A stretch of 64,000 nt of DNA from Bin5 sp965221145 (GTDB lineage: Bacteria > Chloroflexota > Anaerolineae > Caldilineales > Caldilineaceae). A program made the translations under genes and the position numbers. Location: assembly GCA_965221145.1 (NCBI GenBank), contig OZ244877.1, forward strand, positions 1,922,001-1,986,000, written 5' to 3'. Of this stretch, positions 9,143 through 17,707 are shown one piece after another. The notes beneath the pieces were generated by a model. The model saw only the letters and a program-made list of their open reading frames with translations, was not told where the DNA came from and did no database searches. Each line of letters starts with the position of its first letter. Position 1 is the stretch's first letter.

Positions 9143-9630
9143 GGTGGATCGTCCTGTAGTTGAGGGCTACCGAGTGCCTGAGATAGGATGATAGGAAAAT
9201 GCTACGCGTGAACTGTGCAGGCGACTGCGGCCCGGCGGGAGATGAGAGTTCTATTGTGTCGAGGCGATCCATGGCAATCAAACCGTGGCAGGAAATTCTA
9301 ACGACCCTGTTCACGCGAGTATGTAGCAAGTAGAGCCGAACAAAAAAGCCCACTCCGCCGCAAAAGTAGGAGAATCGAAAGGTCGCAACTGTTTCAAATG
9401 CGATTCGTAGCTGACTATACGGCCAAAGCGGGCGTTCTGTTTCGGCAAGTCGCTTCAAAGGCCAGAGAAAGGCGTGGGCTGTGACTGGCCCGTCAGGTCG
9501 TTTGGTTGCCCACAGTTGGATGATGCAGAGGCTCAGTTCTTAACATCTATCATGTTGAGTTCTAATTCAACTCCTAATTCATTGTTCCGTGCCCTGCCAA
9601 GCGCCTGCCCACAGATTTCCGGCGCGCCGG
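9143..9630. other. Intergenic region without recognisable gene
   Basis: About 490 bp lie between the lipoprotein gene and the Nudix gene, both on the minus strand. The open frames here are short and lack family features. I see no strong hairpin; only a 5-bp inverted repeat (GAGTT and AACTC) near 9556. The lipoprotein promoter should lie in the right part of its upstream side. Confidence 0.5.
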
Positions 9631-10182
9631 TCAATCGTGGCCAAGCAGTCGCAACAAGGTCAACTCGCCGTCGGTTAAGGGCATCCGTTCCACCTCGGCG
9701 CGCGGGCGGAATCGCGTGCCCAACTCGTAGCCGCCGACTTCCATCGCCGAGGGGATGTGTCTATCAGCTTGCGCCTTGTACAGGAGTTGCAGAAAGTCCG
9801 GGTAGGGGTAAGGGTAATCGACCGGCTTAGGGGAGTGGACATAATAGTGGAACAGCCCGATACACGTCGGTTCGCGCCGGACGCTCCAGCCGGTTTCTTC
9901 TATCAGTTCCCGCTTCAGGGCATCCAACAGTCCTTCACCGTCGTCAACGCGTCCACCGGGTACGATATGCACGCCGCCCGGATCCCGCAAGACCATGATT
10001 TCCGCGCCGCGTGTCAATAGCGCTCTGACAGACGTTACCAATCTCAGCGGCGGAGATGCCGCTGCCTCAAGCGCGTAAGTGAAACGGGTCTGTACGAACT
10101 CCTTCCCGCTTCCTGACCAATCCAGCCGCTCCTTCGCCAGCGGCGTCCTTCCTTGCAGGAATCTCTTCAATGCCTGATCCAT
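9631..10182 (-). CDS. Nudix hydrolase
   Basis: The protein carries a complete Nudix box of the form G-x5-E-x7-REL-x-EE-x-GW, seen as GRVDDGE then RELIEETGW, which binds Mg2+ for hydrolysis of nucleoside-diphosphate-linked substrates. The substrate cannot be predicted. The ATG at 10182 gives 183 residues; an upstream ATG at 10206 would add 8. It lies only a few bases downstream of the exonuclease gene, so the two are probably co-transcribed. Possible roles are nucleotide-pool cleaning or cofactor turnover. Confidence 0.85.
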   Translation of the reverse strand: MDQALKRFLQGRTPLAKERLDWSGSGKEFVQTRFTYALEAAASPPLRLVTSVRALLTRGAEIMVLRDPGGVHIVPGGRVDDGEGLLDALKRELIEETGWSVRREPTCIGLFHYYVHSPKPVDYPYPYPDFLQLLYKAQADRHIPSAMEVGGYELGTRFRPRAEVERMPLTDGELTLLRLLGHD

Positions 10183-10212
10183 ACACGTGGCCCGCCCGCG
10201 CCGCATCCGAGG

Positions 10213-10776
10213 TTAGCTTGAACTGTCTGAACGCGCCATGTGACGAAACACTGCGCAGGCCAGTCTCGCATCGTCCACGGCCCTGTGACTGTTCGACAAG
10301 GGGATGCCGCACTGCTGCCCGGCATTCTTAAGGCTCTGCCATTTGAAGTTTCCTTGACCCTGCAACGCCCCATAGTATCGAGCATACATCTTCATCACGC
10401 AGAACGCGCTCCCTCCCATCGCCTCCCATGTCAGCCCATGCTGCTCGTGCGACTGCCGCATCATGCGCAAGTCAAAGTCGGCGTTGAAGATGCCCACGCT
10501 GCGGTCGGCAAAGAGTTGCCTCACCTGCGGCCAGATTTCCGGCCACTCCGGCGCGTCCACAACCATTTCGTCGGTGATGCCATGCACGGCGGTTGCATCA
10601 GCGGGAATGCGCCGCGTCGGGCGCACCAGACTTTCCAGCACCGTCTGCCCCTCGGCATCAACGACACCGATCTCGACAATCTCCGCGTTTCTGCGAAAGC
10701 CGGTCGTCTCCGTGTCGAAAAAGAGGGGGTCACATTGGAGAATCCTGCGCGCCCGCAGGATTGCATTCTGTCTCAT
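10213..10776 (-). CDS. DEDDh 3'-5' exonuclease (DnaQ-like)
   Basis: The 187-residue protein is a free-standing exonuclease domain. Motif Exo I is FFDTETTGF (Asp21, Glu23), Exo II is NADFDLRMM, and Exo III is HRAVDDARLA with the general-base histidine, so the DEDDh set is complete. It should remove nucleotides from 3' ends using two metal ions. It resembles the DnaQ proofreading subunit and related RNase T/exonuclease X-type enzymes; the exact substrate is open. It is followed directly by the Nudix gene on the same strand. Confidence 0.87.
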   Translation of the reverse strand: MRQNAILRARRILQCDPLFFDTETTGFRRNAEIVEIGVVDAEGQTVLESLVRPTRRIPADATAVHGITDEMVVDAPEWPEIWPQVRQLFADRSVGIFNADFDLRMMRQSHEQHGLTWEAMGGSAFCVMKMYARYYGALQGQGNFKWQSLKNAGQQCGIPLSNSHRAVDDARLACAVFRHMARSDSSS

Positions 10777-10883
10777 AAGTCTGGGCCTGGCTCAAAGCCT
10801 GACAAATTGTTGTCAAAGGGTAGAGTTGAATCTCTCGGCTGCGCCTCGACTACATTCACTGGCGAGTCGTCAGCGTTGACCTT

Positions 10884-10907
10884 ACGCATTACGCAATACG
10901 CTATACG
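10884..10907. repeat. ACGCAATACG short repeat at oxidoreductase 3' end
   Basis: ACGCATTACGCAATACGCTATACG contains units of a short family dispersed in this window. It overlaps the stop codon of the neighbouring minus-strand Gfo/Idh/MocA gene (TAG at 10903-10901) and so supplies its end. Confidence 0.6.
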
Positions 10908-11950
10908 TTGAGTCGCACCGGCTCCGCCCGCCGCGCCGATTCGTAGGCCGCCAGCGCAACCTCCAGCGCGCGCTGACCGTCCTCACCGCTGATGAACGGC
11001 TCGCGGCCCGCGCGGATCATATCTACGAAATCGGCCAACAGTCCCTTGTCACTGTTACTCCCCCAGTGGACCCAGGACGTTTTGCCCGCCTTGTCCGAAC
11101 TGACCTGGAGGTTCTGCTCAAAGGCGTCTACACAGATCAAGCCCTGTTCGCCGAGGACATCCAGTTTTACGTCGCCCCACGTGGGGTAGCTGGGCGGGCG
11201 CGACCAGCTGGTGTCCAGTGTGCCAAAGACGCCGTTTGTGAGCCGGAAACTGAGCAAGCCCACGTCGTCTATTCCCAGTCCCGGATGCAGGAGTTCGTGG
11301 CCGACCTCTGCGTAGACCTCCTCCACCTCCGTTTTCCACAGCCAGCGTAACAGGTCAACCACATGCACAGTGTGATCGAGCACCGCGCCGCCGCCCGCCA
11401 GCTCCGGATCGACGAACCAGCGGCCCGGCATCGAGCCGTGATTGACACACTTGACGCTGTAAATCTCGCCCAAAAGGCCCGCGTCGAGCTTCTCCTTCAA
11501 GTCAATCACCGGCGGCGCGTAGCGCATCGGAAAGGCGATCTGTAGCTTCGTGCCCGTTTCTCGACAGCGGTCGATCATCGTCTGCCCGTCGCTGGCGGTG
11601 GTGGCAATCGGCTTTTCGCACAAGATAGCTTGCACTCGCCCGGCAGCCTGGAGTACCAGGGGGGCATGGGTCGCATTCTCCGAGCAGATGATTGCGCCGT
11701 CCAGCCCTTCAGCCAAAAGACTCTCCGCCTGCGCAAAGTATGGAGCATTGTATTGGTCGGCAAAACGTCCGCCGCGGGCCGGGTCATCGTCATAGATGCC
11801 CGCCAGTGTAACGCCCGGCATCTGCGAAAGGAAGTGGACATAGCTCGCCGCATGCATATGGGCAAAGCTGAACAGGCCGAGACGGACATCGGATGCAGAA
11901 GGCAACACTCGCTTCTCCTCCGTCCCACTCTTCTCATTGTCGTTTGTCAT
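10901..11950 (-). CDS. Gfo/Idh/MocA-family oxidoreductase (1)
   Basis: This 349-residue protein has the NAD(P)-binding Rossmann half followed by the family's signature CEKPIATT, whose EKP segment sits at the cofactor. GGGAVLDHTVHVVDLLRWL provides the catalytic-site histidines. Such enzymes oxidise or reduce sugars, inositols or similar polyols; the substrate here is unknown. The glycine-rich loop is unusual: LGLFSFAHMHAASYVHFL replaces the common GxGxxG, as seen in a subgroup of these proteins. It lies upstream of two more members, about 70 bp from the second, all on the minus strand, so they probably share a sugar-catabolic role. The first ATG (11950) is used for lack of a better start. Confidence 0.85.
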   Translation of the reverse strand: MTNDNEKSGTEEKRVLPSASDVRLGLFSFAHMHAASYVHFLSQMPGVTLAGIYDDDPARGGRFADQYNAPYFAQAESLLAEGLDGAIICSENATHAPLVLQAAGRVQAILCEKPIATTASDGQTMIDRCRETGTKLQIAFPMRYAPPVIDLKEKLDAGLLGEIYSVKCVNHGSMPGRWFVDPELAGGGAVLDHTVHVVDLLRWLWKTEVEEVYAEVGHELLHPGLGIDDVGLLSFRLTNGVFGTLDTSWSRPPSYPTWGDVKLDVLGEQGLICVDAFEQNLQVSSDKAGKTSWVHWGSNSDKGLLADFVDMIRAGREPFISGEDGQRALEVALAAYESARRAEPVRLNV

Positions 11951-12019
11951 TCGATCTGTTGCCTCTTTTTCAGGCGCTGCCTGTACGAGTTACGTAATAA
12001 GAACACGCATTACGAAAGT

Positions 12020-13033
12020 TTAGCTGATTGTGACCGGCTTCCCTGTCTCCAGACTCTCTATCGCCGCCCGTGAGACCTTCACCGCCATCAGCCCATCATG
12101 AGGAGAGACCAGAAACGGCTTGCTGGCCTCCGCACAACTGACGAAATGGGCCAATTCAGCATAGTACGGATCGTCCTGTGGAACGGTGGGCGAACCGCTG
12201 GAAGCCGCCAGAGATCCGTCCTCGTTAGCGAGCGCGACGTCAACCGGCGCCCGCGCCCGCGAATCCCACTCTATGATTCCCTCCGTACCGGCGATCTCGA
12301 TGCGGGTGCAGAAGCGCCCGCGGGGATAGGCCCAGCTGCCTTCGATGTGGCCGACCGCGCCGTTGGCGAATCGAACTGTCAGCAGAGCGTGGTCTATCGG
12401 CTCCTTACCGGCGAACATCATCCCCTGGGCATAAACACGTTCGATTTCGCCGAAGCACCAGCGCTGATAATCGATGTCGTGGATGCAGAGATCCAATAGC
12501 ACGCCTCCACTCTGGGCAAAGTCAGCATAGTAACTGGTAATCGCCAGCCCTCTGCGCCAACCTGCATTCGAGTCGGGAAAGCTTCCGCTGCGCACCGTGC
12601 GGATCACGCCCGGCGCGCCGATCGCGCCACTGTCCAACACCTCCTTGGCCTTGGCAAATTGAGGAAAGAAGCGCACCACCATGGCCACAAACAGGGGCGT
12701 TCCAGTGCGCTCGGCCGCGTCCACGATTCGCTCGCAGTCGGCGACGCTGTTGGCTAGTGGCTTCTCGCAAACGGTCGGCAGTCCGGCCTCCAGCGCGGCG
12801 ATCACCGGCTCAGTGTGGGCCGGCCCCGGCGTGCAGACGTCCACATAGTCGACCGCATCGAGCAGTTCGTGCAAGCTGCCGAATGCCTTGCCGCCAAACC
12901 GCTCGACAGCGCGCCCGGCGGCCTCCTCTGCGATGTCGTAAAACCCGGCAAGTTCGACTCCAGGCATCTGCCCCCAGCGGTCCGCGTGCGTTCTGGATAT
13001 CCCGCCCGCTCCGACGATCCCGACGCGTCGCAT
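12020..13033 (-). CDS. Gfo/Idh/MocA-family oxidoreductase (2)
   Basis: MRRVGIVGAGGISRTHADRW opens a normal NAD(P)-binding fold, followed by VDVCTPGPAHTEPVIAALEAGLPTVCEKPLANS and the C-terminal GGVLLDLCIHDIDYQRWCFGE substrate domain. The ATG at 13033 has a GGGAGAG Shine-Dalgarno and starts exactly at the Rossmann strand, giving 337 residues; a longer frame upstream is not needed. The function is probably dehydrogenation of a sugar or cyclitol, with substrate unknown. It is the middle member of three related but clearly different genes in a row. Confidence 0.88.
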   Translation of the reverse strand: MRRVGIVGAGGISRTHADRWGQMPGVELAGFYDIAEEAAGRAVERFGGKAFGSLHELLDAVDYVDVCTPGPAHTEPVIAALEAGLPTVCEKPLANSVADCERIVDAAERTGTPLFVAMVVRFFPQFAKAKEVLDSGAIGAPGVIRTVRSGSFPDSNAGWRRGLAITSYYADFAQSGGVLLDLCIHDIDYQRWCFGEIERVYAQGMMFAGKEPIDHALLTVRFANGAVGHIEGSWAYPRGRFCTRIEIAGTEGIIEWDSRARAPVDVALANEDGSLAASSGSPTVPQDDPYYAELAHFVSCAEASKPFLVSPHDGLMAVKVSRAAIESLETGKPVTIS

Positions 13034-13133
13034 ATAGATCTCTCCCAAACTCGATTTCCAAGAACGATAGAGAACGGCTCCTGGAGCTTCTTGTATTCTG
13101 GGCGGAGCCAATCGGCTCCTTTGGCTCACTCTT

Positions 13134-13373
13134 TCAGACGATTTCTAACATCCTGTTTGCATAGTCTTTGCCCGCTGTAGGCGAAGGAAGTGGCCTCCCT
13201 TCCTGTATGGTTAGTGCAACTGTTTCTTCCACAATGCGGCACAGTGCTGTGAATACTTCCTCTTCGTCATCACCATGACATCCACCATATAAGAGACCGG
13301 GGCAACTGCCGACATAGCACTGATCTTCCTCAGACCATTCCACAATTTTCGCATAGCGGGCACTTGTCTTCAC
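13134..13373 (-). CDS. HicB-family antitoxin-like protein
   Basis: The 79-residue protein has the HicB core: a strand pair KIVEWSEEDQCYVGSCPGL, then GGCHGDDEEEVFTALCRIVEETVAL. HicB proteins neutralise the mRNA-cleaving toxin HicA. Family members often carry a C-terminal DNA-binding domain, which this short form lacks. The expected partner should lie just upstream; there only a remnant remains (see 13409-13493). It could be an orphan antitoxin or a HicB-like protein with another role. Confidence 0.7.
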   Translation of the reverse strand: MKTSARYAKIVEWSEEDQCYVGSCPGLLYGGCHGDDEEEVFTALCRIVEETVALTIQEGRPLPSPTAGKDYANRMLEIV

Positions 13374-13408
13374 TCTTTTGTCTCGCCGATGCCTGTTCCG
13401 ACTACCTT

Positions 13409-13493
13409 TTATGGAAGCGATTCACGTTGCGGTTTGCGTTCTTGTTTCAAAATAGCTTGGTAGAGAGGGCCACAAGAGACAGGAGCGTCAAGA
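13409..13493 (-). pseudogene. Possible HicA toxin remnant cut by a repeat element
   Basis: Just upstream of the HicB-like gene the minus strand encodes LDAPVSCGPLYQAILKQ, which resembles the C-terminal end of HicA toxins (a strand, then G-x-L-xx-ILKQ). The rest of the toxin, including its double-stranded-RNA-binding core and catalytic histidine, is absent. Its place is taken by the 137-bp dispersed repeat. The gene order fits a former hicA-hicB pair. The match is short, so this is a reasoned guess. Confidence 0.35.
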
Positions 13494-13630
13494 ACTAATG
13501 TGAATCCCGTTTGAAACCGAGACTTTTCGGGCGGATAACGCAATTGAAACGTGGCCGTCTCGCCTGCCCTTACGCAATACGGAATACGCAATTCAGAAAA
13601 AAGCGGGTTCTCAATGTGAACGCACATTAA
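13494..13630. repeat. 137-bp dispersed repeat, copy A
   Basis: This segment is almost the same as 49044-49188. Both copies start ACTAATGTGAATCCCGT and end with AATGTGAACGCACATTAA, and both contain ACGCAATACG units in the middle. The outer ends mirror each other (TAATGTG and CACATTA), and the right end forms a 6-bp stem with a 4-nt loop. In both copies the right end supplies the TAA stop codon of the adjacent minus-strand gene. Confidence 0.85.
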
Positions 13631-14886
13631 GCCAGCCCGAAATGATCATCGATCTCCCGCTGGTAGCCTCGTACGGCGCCGGTGAGCACCTCCTCCAACG
13701 TGACGGTCCGCCTTAGCATTGAGGACTCGATCATGCCCAACGCCGCGGCCAGGTCGCGCAAGCCCTCTTCCCCGTCGGTCTCCGGCTGGCCGCCGCGTTC
13801 GATTGCTTGCAGCCAATCATACTGCTGAATGGCAAAGGCGTCGGTCAGCCGCGCGGACCCGACAACGGGGAACAGTGTATCCAACAGTTCCGGCTCCGCG
13901 TCCGCCCAGAAAGTGTCCAGAAGATTGCGGCGGCCGCCGCTGTCGGCAACAATCTCACCGCCCTTGATGCAGCCCCGGCTGCCGTAGAAGACCGGCGCGC
14001 CGGGAATCGGCGTCTCCTCGCCGCGGCCAGCCCATGACCACATTAACTGCGCCAGCGCGCCGCCCTCACAGGTGACGGTCGACAGGTAGGTGTCGTCCAC
14101 GTTGGCCTCGACCGATGGGCCGGCGGTCGGGTCCCCATACAGATAGCGCACCGGCTCGAAAGTTCGCACGGTCCCGCTGACCGCTGCGACCTCGCCACAG
14201 ACATAGCGTACCATGTGCATGACATGCACGCCGATGTCGATCGCGCCGCCGCCGCCCCCTTCCAGCTTGCGATGACGCCAGGGCGTCTCGGCCACGATCT
14301 TGTCCGGCGACCACAGCCCGCCGATGCCGCCGAACAGGGCCAATTGCAGGTCGCCGATCAGTCCCTGGCGAATGGCCCAAGCCGCGGCACGCGTGGCCGC
14401 TGACTGGCGCACATTCTCGAACAGACCCAGCGTCAGCCCTTTTGACTTGGCCTTGTCCACCAGCAAACGTGCCGCGGCCACCGAGATCGCCAACGGCTTT
14501 TGCACCAACAGATGCAGACCGGCATCCAGCGCGGACGCGCCAATCTGGTGGTGCATCGACAGCGTTGTGAAATCGTTGACCGCATCGACAACGCCAGCCT
14601 CGATCATCTCGCGGTAGTCGGTGAAGACGGCCGCGTCGGTGTCCGGCTGAAACTCGTCCAAGTAGATGTGGGGCGCGGCCAACGGGTCGCCCGTTTCCGG
14701 CGCCAGCACAGCCGCGCGCGGCGGCGGACCTTCTCCCCGTTTGCGGAACATCAACGCGTCGTCCCGGTTGCGGGCGCACAACGCGGTAATGCGGAAGTCG
14801 TCATAACCGGCCTCGCGCAGCAGCCGATAGCCTTGCAGATGGGCGTTCAGAATACGGCCGCAGCCGACGATACCGATTCGGATCAT
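13627..14886 (-). CDS. Gfo/Idh/MocA-family oxidoreductase (3)
   Basis: MIRIGIVGCGRILNAHLQGY is the NAD(P)-binding start, with a GGGAG Shine-Dalgarno ahead of the ATG at 14886, giving 419 residues. The catalytic-region motif VQKPLAISV replaces the common EKP. The second domain has GGGGAIDIGVHVMHMVRYVCGE. An insertion of about 35 residues after the first helix (from LFRKRGEG to the DTDAAVF strand) makes it longer than the usual 340-390. The substrate is unknown. The stop codon is contributed by the dispersed repeat, so the native C terminus may have been altered slightly. Confidence 0.86.
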   Translation of the reverse strand: MIRIGIVGCGRILNAHLQGYRLLREAGYDDFRITALCARNRDDALMFRKRGEGPPPRAAVLAPETGDPLAAPHIYLDEFQPDTDAAVFTDYREMIEAGVVDAVNDFTTLSMHHQIGASALDAGLHLLVQKPLAISVAAARLLVDKAKSKGLTLGLFENVRQSAATRAAAWAIRQGLIGDLQLALFGGIGGLWSPDKIVAETPWRHRKLEGGGGGAIDIGVHVMHMVRYVCGEVAAVSGTVRTFEPVRYLYGDPTAGPSVEANVDDTYLSTVTCEGGALAQLMWSWAGRGEETPIPGAPVFYGSRGCIKGGEIVADSGGRRNLLDTFWADAEPELLDTLFPVVGSARLTDAFAIQQYDWLQAIERGGQPETDGEEGLRDLAAALGMIESSMLRRTVTLEEVLTGAVRGYQREIDDHFGLA

Positions 14887-15044
14887 GAGGAAATGCTCCC
14901 GCTGTAATGGGCTTTCTAGCTGTACGCCTTCAACCACTGAGTTTCCAGCAGTGTCACGGCAATTGCTCTCCTAGAGACTCGGCAATACTTCGCGCAATTA
15001 CTGGCCGTTAAAACGCTCCTTGCCTTCAGTTTTCGTTAGGGAAT

Positions 15045-15785
15045 CTAACTCAGGTCCAAATTTCCACTGTTAAACTCAATGAGCTTAACCCAATCTATGG
15101 AACCATTCCTTTCGCAATACATTTCGATGAACTCTCCTGCAAATCTGTTTTCAACCCTTGCCCTTTCCTCATTGAATCTCTCATTGTGCTCCGTCGCGCG
15201 GTAGCCAATGGGTTCGACAATTTCTATATATAGGTTTCTGTCTTGGCCAATTAAAAACCAGAAATTCTGACCTACAACCTTCATATAACCCCGCGGAAAG
15301 GTTGTCCGCGTTTTTCCGTAGCAAATGCCAAGCACTGGCTGAACGTTTAATTCATGTTTCGATTGCTTAAGTCGGGCAACGGCTGTCTTCAGGTCTTGCT
15401 CAAGTTTCCCGTGCTGAGAACTATTTCCCCAGTTTGGGCCGGACTTTATCGAAACTATGTAGTGGACTCCGTTGCTCTCAAATTCCAGATCCACTCCCTG
15501 GGCGCTTGACTTTCGACCATTACAGGTTTCGCCCGCGACAAATACAGCAAGATTCTCCAGGAAATCCCCAAACAGCTTTTCTTCCGAAGATGAGAGGAAG
15601 GCGTCGAGCAGTCCCTTCATCAATGTCCCCGCAGACCGAATGTCCTTGGCCCTGAAAAGATAGGGGTTTTTTCTGAGAAGCTTCGACAGAGTTAGTTTTT
15701 CCAAAGACTCGATCTTTCTCTGGTGGAACTCAACAATATTCTCATTGACGTAAGTATTCACTCTTTCAAGAGAAAGTGTCTTCAT
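15045..15785 (-). CDS. Type II restriction endonuclease
   Basis: The 246-residue protein resembles the PmeII-like group of type II endonucleases. A helical N-terminal part (LSKLLRKNPYLFRAKDI, LLDAFLSSSEEKLFGDFLE) precedes a PD-(D/E)xK-type core. In that core, GVDLEF and the following VSIKSGPNWGNSS supply the metal-binding Asp and catalytic Lys. It would cut unmethylated DNA at a short site that cannot be deduced. It overlaps the methyltransferase gene by 20 bp, the usual tight coupling of restriction-modification pairs. The coding sequence is AT-rich compared with neighbours, suggesting recent transfer. Recognition is from memory of the family, so the exact subgroup is less certain than the endonuclease role. 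Confidence 0.78.
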   Translation of the reverse strand: MKTLSLERVNTYVNENIVEFHQRKIESLEKLTLSKLLRKNPYLFRAKDIRSAGTLMKGLLDAFLSSSEEKLFGDFLENLAVFVAGETCNGRKSSAQGVDLEFESNGVHYIVSIKSGPNWGNSSQHGKLEQDLKTAVARLKQSKHELNVQPVLGICYGKTRTTFPRGYMKVVGQNFWFLIGQDRNLYIEIVEPIGYRATEHNERFNEERARVENRFAGEFIEMYCERNGSIDWVKLIEFNSGNLDLS

Positions 15786-16653
15786 TATTCTTGTCAGTGG
15801 TGTAGGAGGATTGTTTTTCTAACAACCGATACGGAATCTGCGAAACCCTCTTTCTGGCCTGCTGACAATACTCATTATTGATGTCAATGCCAATATAGTT
15901 TCTTTGCAGTTTCCTGGCAGCGACGGCTGTCGTGCCCGAACCGATGAAGGGATCAAGTACAGTACAGTGCTCCTGAGTGAAAAGCTTGATAAACCAAGCG
16001 GGCAGATCTTCTGGGAAGGCAGCGCTATGGCTGCGATTTGAGCACTCTGTTGCCATGTGGATAACGTTGGTAGGATAGACCCTTTCCCTATCTACCCAGT
16101 TCGACACATTTTTGCCGAATCCACTCTCAACGCCGGACTCGTCCCTTATTCGGTCCGTTTCGCTCAACTGTTGTAGGCGGGTCTTTGCCCAGTCCCCCAC
16201 CGGAACCATCACCTCTTCCTGGTACATATGGAACTTGCGCTGCTTGTTGAACTGCAACAGCCTCTCCCAGGAATCTCGAAAGCGATTGGGCCACTTACCT
16301 GGATAGGAGTTCTTCTTGTGCCACATGAACTCCTCTGTCCACAGCCATCCCTGTTCACGCATCCTGATGATCAGTTCCAGGACATAGGTATGGCGCTCGC
16401 CTTTAACCACCCTCTCCTTGACATTCAACACGAAGGTTCCGGTCGGCTTCAGCACGCGCAGGAACTGGGCGGCCTTGGGCAGAAACCAGTCGACATACTC
16501 ATCAGGCTTGATGCCGCCATACGTCCTGGCTCTCTGGTCCGCATAGGGCGGCGACGTGAAGATGAGGTCAATCGAGTTATCGGGCCACCCTTTCAGCACC
16601 TCTTCGCAGTCTCCATGGACAATTGTATTCACATATTCCATACTGAAATCCAT
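15766..16653 (-). CDS. Site-specific DNA methyltransferase (N4-C or N6-A type)
   Basis: Catalytic motif IV, TSPPY, lies at residues 33-37 and the AdoMet-binding motif I, DPFIGSGTT, lies near the C terminus. This is the beta-class order typical of N4-cytosine and some N6-adenine methyltransferases. It protects the host against the adjacent endonuclease. The ATG at 16653 (295 residues) starts at a plausible N terminus 13 bp after the ParA gene; 16641 and an upstream extension to 16710 are alternatives. Base composition is AT-rich like its partner. Confidence 0.88.
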   Translation of the reverse strand: MDFSMEYVNTIVHGDCEEVLKGWPDNSIDLIFTSPPYADQRARTYGGIKPDEYVDWFLPKAAQFLRVLKPTGTFVLNVKERVVKGERHTYVLELIIRMREQGWLWTEEFMWHKKNSYPGKWPNRFRDSWERLLQFNKQRKFHMYQEEVMVPVGDWAKTRLQQLSETDRIRDESGVESGFGKNVSNWVDRERVYPTNVIHMATECSNRSHSAAFPEDLPAWFIKLFTQEHCTVLDPFIGSGTTAVAARKLQRNYIGIDINNEYCQQARKRVSQIPYRLLEKQSSYTTDKNNEDTFS

Positions 16654-16666
16654 TATGCGTTGCCAT

Positions 16667-17707
16667 TCAAGGTCCGGGCATAGGTACCGGCCTATCCGAA
16701 TGCGGCTCAAATGGCAGAGTCAGGCCGACGCTTTTCGCAATTCGCTTGGCCAGATCACGGAAGTCGTCGTAACAACTCTGCACCGACTGCATGTGCCCGC
16801 CGATAGCTCCATCCGCAGGCTTAAGCAAGAATATCGGCTTTCGAGCCTCCTGCGCCAATGGCATAAGACTACGATAGTGCCTCAGGTTTTTCAGGCAGTA
16901 GGGATCGTTGTCGGTCGTGATCCCGTCATAATCAGCTTCACCTTGAAGAATAGATCTCCTGTACTCTTGTGGAATCCGTTGCATCCACTGACCGTAAGCC
17001 TTTACAGGTCTGTCAAGGCGGACCGCGTGCTGCAATACAATATAGCCGCTAGGGATCATTGTCGCGGCCGGAAGCGGGTAGTCTCGCAGCGACTCAGGTC
17101 TCTGATCGAGGCGCTCTTGCCATTGCAGACGCCAATCTATAAGCGTCGGGCCCAAGTTTCTCAAGCCTTGCAAAGAGAATAGATCGGGGACTAGTGGGAT
17201 TATCACTTCTTCGGCCGCCATTAGCGCGGACCGATTGAGCGGGCCCAGATTCGGGCCGACGTCTATTAAGACCACGTGGGCTTCCGTCTGTTCACTTGCC
17301 CGCGCCGCCATGCGCCAGAGGGCGCTAATGACGCGAAATGCGCGCGGTCTTCTGTCAAGGCAGTTCAGCCATTCGCTGGACAGATCGCCCTCCGCCGAAG
17401 AGAGCGCAAGATCGCCAACCAAGAGATTCAAACCGGGAGCCACCTCTACTGTATGGGGTTCGGCAATGTCTCCCGTCCCCTCCAGAAGCGGTTCAAATGC
17501 GCCATACACGGTGCGAGCATGATTGTCTTCCTCCCAGAGTTCTATCAGATCATCTTCCGTCAGGAACATAGTGGTGAGATTGGCTTGGGGATCAAAGTCT
17601 GCCGCGACCACGGAAAGGCCAAGATCCGCGTACATCCAGGCAAGATGGTAGACCAACGAGGTCTTGCCGACCCCTCCCTTGTTATTGAAAAAAGCGATAC
17701 TCTTCAT
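16667..17707 (-). CDS. ParA-family ATPase
   Basis: The protein starts MKSIAFFNNKGGVGKTS, the deviant Walker A (residues 10-16) of ParA/MinD ATPases. ADFDPQANLTTMFL (A') and the Walker B strand VVLIDVGPNLGPLNRSALMAA follow. Plasmid and chromosome ParA proteins move DNA or protein cargo, but no ParB or centromere-like repeats are seen here. The ATG at 17707 overlaps the TGA of the upstream AlbA_2 gene (ATGA), so the two are translationally coupled. The length of 346 residues includes an insertion after Walker B. Together with the following restriction-modification genes it looks like a defence-associated module rather than a partition locus; that is inference. Confidence 0.85.
   Translation of the reverse strand: MKSIAFFNNKGGVGKTSLVYHLAWMYADLGLSVVAADFDPQANLTTMFLTEDDLIELWEEDNHARTVYGAFEPLLEGTGDIAEPHTVEVAPGLNLLVGDLALSSAEGDLSSEWLNCLDRRPRAFRVISALWRMAARASEQTEAHVVLIDVGPNLGPLNRSALMAAEEVIIPLVPDLFSLQGLRNLGPTLIDWRLQWQERLDQRPESLRDYPLPAATMIPSGYIVLQHAVRLDRPVKAYGQWMQRIPQEYRRSILQGEADYDGITTDNDPYCLKNLRHYRSLMPLAQEARKPIFLLKPADGAIGGHMQSVQSCYDDFRDLAKRIAKSVGLTLPFEPHSDRPVPMPGP

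Noticed and set aside
16667..17707. ParA gene as part of a plasmid partition system
   Set aside because: No ParB-like gene and no set of centromere repeats beside it; the operon partners are an AlbA_2 protein and a restriction-modification pair.
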